Source of the DNA: Candidatus Sulfotelmatobacter sp.
GTDB taxonomy: Bacteria; Acidobacteriota; Terriglobia; Terriglobales; Acidobacteriaceae
Direction: 5' to 3'
DNA length: 9,842 bases
NCBI GenBank assembly: GCA_030037515.1
Contig: JASHRE010000175.1
Coordinates: 1 to 9,842 of the forward strand
This document shows positions 5,876-9,842 of this stretch, piece after piece. The number at the start of each line of letters is the position of its first letter. The first letter of the stretch is position 1. The notes under the pieces are model-generated. The model searched no databases, was not told the DNA's origin, and saw nothing but the letters and a program-made list of their open reading frames with translations. The position numbers were made by a program, and so were the translations under genes.

Positions 5876-7039
5876 ATGGCACGACCTATGAAATTCATGC
5901 GACCGATCATTTTCGCGCTGGCGATCGCCGGCGGATTTTTCTATTTCACGACGTGGCGGTCGAACTCGGAGGGATTGTTCCATCCGTCAACGTGGTTGAG
6001 CCGGCCGGCGCATGTGGAAATCACGGAAGCGGCGCCGGCGGAGCCGCTCGACTCCGAAGAACAAAACAACATTTCGGTTTATCGCAAGAATATCCCTTCG
6101 GTCGTAAACGTGACTTCCCGCGCCATGGCTTTTGATTTCTTCTATGGTCTGGTGCCGCAAGAAGGACAAGGCTCCGGATTCGTCATCGATAAAGAAGGCC
6201 ATATTCTGACCAACTACCACGTGATCGCCGACGCGCGGCAGGTGGAAGTCACCCTGCACAACCGCAAGAAACTCAGGGCTACGATCGTCGGCACCGATCC
6301 CTCCCACGACCTGGCTATCATTCAGATCAAAGCGACCGATCTCGTCCCGGCGGTTCTAGGAGACTCGCATAATTTGCAGGTGGGGCAAAAGGTCTACGCT
6401 ATTGGCAATCCATTCGGACTTGCAGGCACCATGACTCGCGGAATTGTGAGTTCGATCCGTCCAGTGCAGGAACCCAACGGCACGAGGATCGATGAAGCGA
6501 TTCAAACCGATGCCGCCATCAACCCCGGCAACTCGGGCGGACCCCTGATGAACTGGCACGGTGAAGTCATCGGCATCAACACAATGATTCTGTCCAACGG
6601 CGTGGAGCAGAATTCTGGCATCGGATTCGCGATTCCGATTAATACCGCGAAGGCGGTTCTGAACGATCTGGTGACGCTGGGGCGGGTGCGGCGACCCGCG
6701 CTGGGGGTGAGCACGATTCCGATCAGCCCGGAGCTGGCGGATGAAATCGGCCTGCCGGTCGATTTCGGATTGCTGATTGTTCGAGTGTATCCGGGAGGTG
6801 CGGCGGAAGCGGCGGGATTGCGGGGCGGAGATCAGCGCGCCTATCTGGGCAACACGCCGATCATGCTTGGCGGCGATCTGATTATCGCGATCGACGGACA
6901 GAAGGTCGAAGACGAAGACGACCTCTCACAAATGATGAATAATCACCGCGCCGGTGACACCATTCAGATCACCATTTACCGCGGCAAGAAGAAAATGCAA
7001 GTCAGCGTTCAGCTGGGGGAAGCCCGGCAGCAGGTGTGA
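5876..7039 (+). CDS. HtrA/Deg-type serine protease with one PDZ domain
   Basis: The 387-residue protein is an S1C-family envelope protease, expected to degrade or refold damaged proteins outside the cytoplasm. An N-terminal hydrophobic helix (about 9-27) looks like a membrane anchor rather than a cleaved signal. The trypsin-like domain (about 65-265) carries the full triad: H115 in LTNYHVIADA, D145 in DPSHDLAI and S220 in NPGNSGGP. The DegS/DegP-like IGNPFGL and SGIGFAIPI blocks are also present. A single PDZ domain covers about 275-381, with the carrier-like PGGAAEAAGLRGGDQ and LGGDLIIAIDGQKVEDEDDL; this longer PDZ loop is seen in the plant and cyanobacterial Deg1/HtrA type. Having one PDZ places it nearer DegS/HhoA than DegP in layout. 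Met codons at 5888 and 5897 are alternative starts that would keep the anchor. It appears to be a single-gene unit. Confidence 0.94.
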   Translation: MARPMKFMRPIIFALAIAGGFFYFTTWRSNSEGLFHPSTWLSRPAHVEITEAAPAEPLDSEEQNNISVYRKNIPSVVNVTSRAMAFDFFYGLVPQEGQGSGFVIDKEGHILTNYHVIADARQVEVTLHNRKKLRATIVGTDPSHDLAIIQIKATDLVPAVLGDSHNLQVGQKVYAIGNPFGLAGTMTRGIVSSIRPVQEPNGTRIDEAIQTDAAINPGNSGGPLMNWHGEVIGINTMILSNGVEQNSGIGFAIPINTAKAVLNDLVTLGRVRRPALGVSTIPISPELADEIGLPVDFGLLIVRVYPGGAAEAAGLRGGDQRAYLGNTPIMLGGDLIIAIDGQKVEDEDDLSQMMNNHRAGDTIQITIYRGKKKMQVSVQLGEARQQV

Positions 7040-7505
7040 GAAGAGCCCCTCAGCCAAATCCCCGGGACTCACAGCCATGTGAAACAACCACGTGAAATCT
7101 TGTCAAATTCGCCGGGTTCCCCCGATAAGCTATCCGCCGGGATGACTGGCTGTCCTCGAATTCGCCTTCCGCCAATCGAGACGGCAGCGCACGGGTGCGC
7201 GGCTCATCGATAAGGCGTTGGCGGGCCGGTTGGAATCGGGCGAAGAGATTCCGCAGGTGAAGTGTGCGGAGGTATTTCAAACAACACGTCCGCAGATCGG
7301 CGCAGCGGTTGCGGAGATGGCGGCGGTCACATGGTCTTTACCGGATTGGAGTCGCCCGATCGGGCGGGCAACTGGTGCCGGACTCGACTCACCGCCGCAG
7401 GTCAGGAACGTGTCGAACAGTTTTAGCGATCGCGTGGCGCGCCCGGAATGACGCCGTGGTATAGGCGCATGGGAACTGCTCTCGCGCTGCCGGCATTGAC
7501 CCGCT
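7040..7505. other. Intergenic region without a supported gene
   Basis: The 466 bases lie between two convergent genes, so terminators are expected, but no hairpin with a T tract was found. Palindromes include CGCCCGATCGGGCG (7353-7366), GCGATCGC (7426-7433) and GGCGCGCC (7436-7443). The latter pair is followed by GGAATGACG, which looks like interspersed-repeat sequence. A plus frame is open from about 7144 to 7451 with a protein-like stretch (GRLESGEEIPQVKCAEVFQ) but has no start codon with a ribosome site; at most it could be a gene remnant. Confidence 0.4.
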
Positions 7506-8420
7506 TCACTGCTGCGGTGAATTGGGATTCTGATTCGGCGGCTGTTGCTGTGGCTGCTGTGGCTGCTGTGGCTGTTGCTGGTCCGGCGGCTTTTCGCCCT
7601 TCGGGATTTCTTTCCCCTGATACAAGATCTTTACGTTCGTACCGTACCGCTTGTAGTCTTCATACTTGACGATTTCACGGATGTGCACGTCTTCAAGTTT
7701 GAAGTGGAGTTCGTCATCGGCCTTGGTGTAGACGGGGAACCAGTACTGGCCGTCAATCTGCTGCCGCCAGGTGGTAAATTTCGGAAACAGATTTTCGTTG
7801 TCGGTGTGGTGCTTCACCTCGTTGCACGGTTTTCCCCCGCACAGGTCGGGAACGGTTTTGCCGTAGGTCTTGACAATCTGCAGATCGTGATCGTCGACCC
7901 ACACGCGTCCCTGGAAATATCGCTTCTTGCCTTCGATCTTCTTGGGAGCGATATCGAAGACGTAGCAGTGCAGTTCATCTTCCTGTTGCTGGCCGACGTA
8001 GAGGATGTTGTATTCCGGGAGCTCGTCTTCAGTCAGAACGAAGGGCAGCATGTGCCGGATATCTTGCATGTCCTCCTGCGACATATAGATCTTTTGCAGA
8101 CTCGACTGCGGCGCGAAGACCACATTCTCCATACGGTGGCCCTGGTCGTTGAACATGACGTCGAAGACTTCGTGGTACTCGCCATCGACGGTATCGCCGT
8201 CGACCGTCTGCACCTTGACGTCCTGTCGATAGGTGTATTGATCGCGCGCCTTGGCGAACTCTGTTTCCTTCTGGGCAAAGCGCTTGATGATTTCATCAGG
8301 CGCAATGCCTTGCGGCTGAGTGCTTTCGAGTGGGCCTTCCTGAGAAAATGCGGGCTCGACGACGAGCGCGCACACAAGAAGCGGCAGCCAACACAGCAGA
8401 CGGTGGATGACGGGTTTCAT
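7506..8420 (-). CDS. Secreted LolA-like protein with a Gln/Pro-rich tail
   Basis: The 304-residue product has a signal peptide (about 1-26; basic MKPVIHR, hydrophobic core, cleavage near AFS-QEG) and no further membrane segment. It should therefore be periplasmic or bound to the outer membrane. The middle (about 55-260) has the alternating strands and motifs FQGRVWVDDHDLQIVKTYGK, TTWRQQIDGQYWFPVYT and VHIREIVKYEDYKRYG. This pattern resembles outer-membrane lipoprotein-sorting (LolA/LolB-fold) proteins of Acidobacteria; the match is from memory and the role is inferred. C194 and C199 might form a disulphide. The tail (about 278-304) is almost only Gln, Pro and Asn. The frame continues upstream to 8780, but the signal peptide marks 8420 as the start. 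AGGAA lies only 2 bases from the ATG, too close for normal use. It is divergent from the S9 peptidase. Confidence 0.85.
   Translation of the reverse strand: MKPVIHRLLCWLPLLVCALVVEPAFSQEGPLESTQPQGIAPDEIIKRFAQKETEFAKARDQYTYRQDVKVQTVDGDTVDGEYHEVFDVMFNDQGHRMENVVFAPQSSLQKIYMSQEDMQDIRHMLPFVLTEDELPEYNILYVGQQQEDELHCYVFDIAPKKIEGKKRYFQGRVWVDDHDLQIVKTYGKTVPDLCGGKPCNEVKHHTDNENLFPKFTTWRQQIDGQYWFPVYTKADDELHFKLEDVHIREIVKYEDYKRYGTNVKILYQGKEIPKGEKPPDQQQPQQPQQPQQQPPNQNPNSPQQ
7543..7581. repeat. Imperfect 9-base tandem repeat coding the Q/P tail
   Basis: On the plus strand, units of the form CTGCTGTGG recur three to four times, some with GTTG for GCTG. On the coding strand they give repeated QQP units at residues 281-294 of the LolA-like protein. 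Such arrays can change length by slippage in steps of three codons without breaking the frame. Confidence 0.7.
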
Positions 8421-8427
8421 TGTTCCT

Positions 8428-8433
8428 AGTTTA
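8428..8433 (-). promoter_or_regulatory. Candidate -10 box of the LolA-like gene
   Basis: TAAACT on the minus strand ends 7 bases before the ATG, so transcription would begin at or next to the start codon. CTGTCA (4 of 6 to TTGACA) lies 18 bases upstream as a possible -35. Confidence 0.35.
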
Positions 8434-8520
8434 TCGGATGTAGAAGGAATCTGACAGGTGTGATGCGCGCTGGGCGGCCGGCGTTTTCCGCCCCAAAAAG
8501 GTGTTGGCAGCAACCGCGGC

Positions 8521-8566
8521 GACCCTCCCCCCAACCCCTCTCCGCTCAGCGAGGCTGGAGGGTAGG
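8521..8566. repeat. C-rich interspersed repeat with inverted arms
   Basis: ACCCTCC (8522-8528) and GGAGGGT (8557-8563) are perfect inverted arms around a C-rich block. The centre contains CGCT-c-AGCG (8543-8551). It resembles the 'CCCTCACCCC...GGGTGAGGG' type of intergenic boilerplate seen in many GC-rich genomes. Confidence 0.4.
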
Positions 8567-8732
8567 GTGCTGCAGTTCTGCCGTCTACTAGGATGCCTTG
8601 CATCGGAAGAGGTTGCCGGAGTGGGCAGGCGCAATGGCCGAGTTGCTGCCGCTTCGGGAGCGCGGAATGGAGTGCGCCAAATTGTGCCAGCTGAAAATTG
8701 GTGCAACGAGGATCGGTCGCGCGCGCGAAGCG

Positions 8733-8738
8733 TATACT
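8733..8738 (+). promoter_or_regulatory. Candidate -10 box of the S9 peptidase gene
   Basis: TATACT (5 of 6 to consensus) lies 40 bases before the ATG at 8779, giving a leader of about 33 bases. No -35 with a 16-18 base spacer was found. Confidence 0.4.
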
Positions 8739-8764
8739 CATCCGTTTGTTCGTGGCGTAGCTTC

Positions 8765-8770
8765 GGAGGG
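8765..8770 (+). promoter_or_regulatory. Ribosome binding site of the S9 peptidase gene
   Basis: GGAGGG with 8 bases to the ATG at 8779. This clear site fixes the start just before the signal peptide. Confidence 0.7.
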
Positions 8771-8778
8771 CCCTTCTC

Positions 8779-9842
8779 ATGCGCCGTCTTCTTCTCCTGT
8801 TGCTTGTACCCGTGCTAAGTTTCAGCGCGATCGCTCAGGCCAAACACCCTTTCACATTCGAAGACATGATGAGGCTCAAGCGCGTCGGCGATCCGCAGGT
8901 ATCACCGGACGGGAAGTGGGTGATCTTCAGCGTGGTCGACGTCGATCTCGCGGCCAACACGAAGACGCCCCACGTGTGGATCGTGCCGGCGCGTGATGCC
9001 TCGTCCGCCTCCGGCGAACGCGGAATGCCATGGGAGCGCGAGACCATCGCCGATCAGGATGCGGATCGTCCGCGCTGGGCGCCCGATGGAAAGCGGTTTG
9101 CGTTCTTATCGACAAAAGAGGGTGGTTCGCAGGTTTGGATCGCGGATTTTGACGGCGCGGCGGGAACCGTAACGGGAGTGCACAAGTTAACTGACATTGC
9201 GACAGAGGCGAGCGGAGAGTTGTGGTCCCCGGATGGGCATAATATTTTGTTTACATCGGATGTTTATCCCGACTGCGACGCTTCGCCCGCCGACGAAGAG
9301 GTATGCAACGCGAAAAAGCTGAAGGAAGCCGAGCAGTCGAAGGTCAAGGCGCAAATCTTCACTCATCTGCTCTACCGCCACTGGAACGCCTATCGGGAGG
9401 GTAAGCGCAGCCACATTTTCGTCGTGAGCTCCGCGGTTTTTCAAGACCGTCAAAATCAAATTGGAGCTACGCCTCGCGACCTCACGCCCGGCGACTACGA
9501 TGCTCCGGTCTTCTCTCTCGGCGGGCAGGATGACTATGCCTTCTCGCCTGATGGGAAAGAAATTTGCTACACGTCGAATCACGACAAGAATCCGGCGGCT
9601 TCGACCAACAATGATTTATGGATCGTCCCAGTAACCGGAGGGCAAGCGAAAAACATCACCGCCGACAATCCGGCGAGCGATTCGTCGCCGCTCTATTCGC
9701 CCGATGGACGTTACATCGCCTACCGCGCCCAGCAGCGCCCGGGATACGAGAGCGACCGCTTCCGCCTGATGCTCTACGACCGCAAAACCGGCGAGAGAAA
9801 GGATTTGGCCGAAGGATTTGAGCAGTGGGTTGGGTCTTTTGT
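8779..9842 (+). CDS. Secreted S9-family (prolyl oligopeptidase-type) peptidase, N-terminal part
   Basis: The frame is open from 8779 to the right edge, giving 354 residues; the C-terminal catalytic domain is outside the window. A signal peptide (about 1-20: MRR, a Leu run, then AIAQA) predicts export. The rest is a propeller of TolB/PD40-like blades, each marked by an SPDG or APDG turn: PQVSPDGKWVIFSV (39-52), PRWAPDGKRFAFLS (98-111), WSPDGHNILF (149-158), FSPDGKEICYTS (255-266) and YSPDGRYIAYR (306-316). C166 and C176 flank an acidic loop. The opening, in which FTFEDMMRLKRVGDPQVSPD falls at about 25-44, is typical of S9 acylaminoacyl/dipeptidyl-peptidase-like enzymes that cut small peptides. 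The Ser-Asp-His triad cannot be checked here, so the enzymatic call rests on the propeller and N-terminal pattern. Divergent from the LolA-like gene; no sign of an operon. Confidence 0.88.
   Translation, partial: MRRLLLLLLVPVLSFSAIAQAKHPFTFEDMMRLKRVGDPQVSPDGKWVIFSVVDVDLAANTKTPHVWIVPARDASSASGERGMPWERETIADQDADRPRWAPDGKRFAFLSTKEGGSQVWIADFDGAAGTVTGVHKLTDIATEASGELWSPDGHNILFTSDVYPDCDASPADEEVCNAKKLKEAEQSKVKAQIFTHLLYRHWNAYREGKRSHIFVVSSAVFQDRQNQIGATPRDLTPGDYDAPVFSLGGQDDYAFSPDGKEICYTSNHDKNPAASTNNDLWIVPVTGGQAKNITADNPASDSSPLYSPDGRYIAYRAQQRPGYESDRFRLMLYDRKTGERKDLAEGFEQWVGSF

Larger units (their letters stand above)
8421..8778. other. Divergent intergenic region
   Basis: No gene is supported here. It carries the start regions of both flanking genes, plus a G/C-rich repeat-like block at 8521-8566. 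Frames through this block read as low-complexity sequence (SSLAERRGVGG on the minus strand) that I take to be repeat translation, not protein. Confidence 0.5.

Noticed and set aside
7545..8429. 294-codon plus-strand frame opposite the LolA-like gene
   Set aside because: Hydrophobic-looking, but it mirrors the minus-strand gene, which has a signal peptide and recognisable motifs.
8421..8780. Upstream extension of the LolA-like frame to 8780
   Set aside because: The added 120 residues are low-complexity repeat translation and would bury the signal peptide at residue 121.
1..9842. tRNA, rRNA, CRISPR arrays, transposases, toxin-antitoxin or defence genes
   Set aside because: No TΨC-like arm (GGTTCRANYCC) in a cloverleaf context, no regularly spaced direct repeats and no transposase, nuclease or toxin motifs were found in either strand by reading.

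Overview
The window reads as an ordinary chromosomal stretch of a Gram-negative soil-type bacterium, most likely an Acidobacteriota (Terriglobia/Koribacter-like). That is an inference from remembered protein families: an orphan MacB-type permease, a secreted LolA-like protein with a Q/P-rich tail, an S9 peptidase with a propeller domain, a FolD with an extra loop, and interspersed 'TTCGACAAGCTCAGG'-type repeats. No database search was possible.

Layout. Positions 1-774 (minus) hold the N-terminal 258 residues of a polytopic membrane protein that runs off the left edge. It is divergent, across an AT-rich gap, from an ABC-transporter permease of the MacB/FtsX type (972-2213, plus) that has no ATPase gene in view. 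From 2214 to 3508 coding is sparse. This stretch holds a structured, terminator-capped segment (about 2394-2613), a small unknown protein with a near-perfect ribosome binding site (2779-3060, minus), a long inverted repeat (3251-3324) and an interspersed repeat (3408-3460). A small zinc-ribbon Trm112-like protein (3509-3676, minus) is divergent from folD (3919-4860), which is followed by coaE (4954-5607). These two give one-carbon/folate metabolism and the last step of coenzyme A synthesis. A repeat-bearing gap leads to an HtrA/Deg-type protease (5876-7039). After a gene-poor gap come a secreted LolA-like protein (7506-8420, minus) and, divergently, the N-terminal propeller of a secreted S9-family peptidase (8779 to the right edge).

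How the genes work together. The second half is weighted toward the cell envelope: a membrane-anchored HtrA protease, an exported LolA-like protein and an exported peptidase. folD and coaE are housekeeping genes. They share a strand but lie 93 bases apart, so co-transcription is possible but unproven. The other genes mostly look like single transcription units.

Several genes (folD, the Trm112-like gene, the LolA-like gene) have a TAnnnT hexamer only 7-9 bases before the start codon and no properly spaced Shine-Dalgarno sequence. This suggests very short or absent 5' leaders. The small minus-strand gene and the S9 peptidase instead have strong, well spaced ribosome binding sites.

No mobile-element transposase, CRISPR array, tRNA, rRNA or defence system was seen, and I do not see a clearly new multi-gene system. 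The best leads are the possible small RNA at 2394-2613, the inverted-repeat cluster at 3251-3342, and the short-leader promoter pattern.
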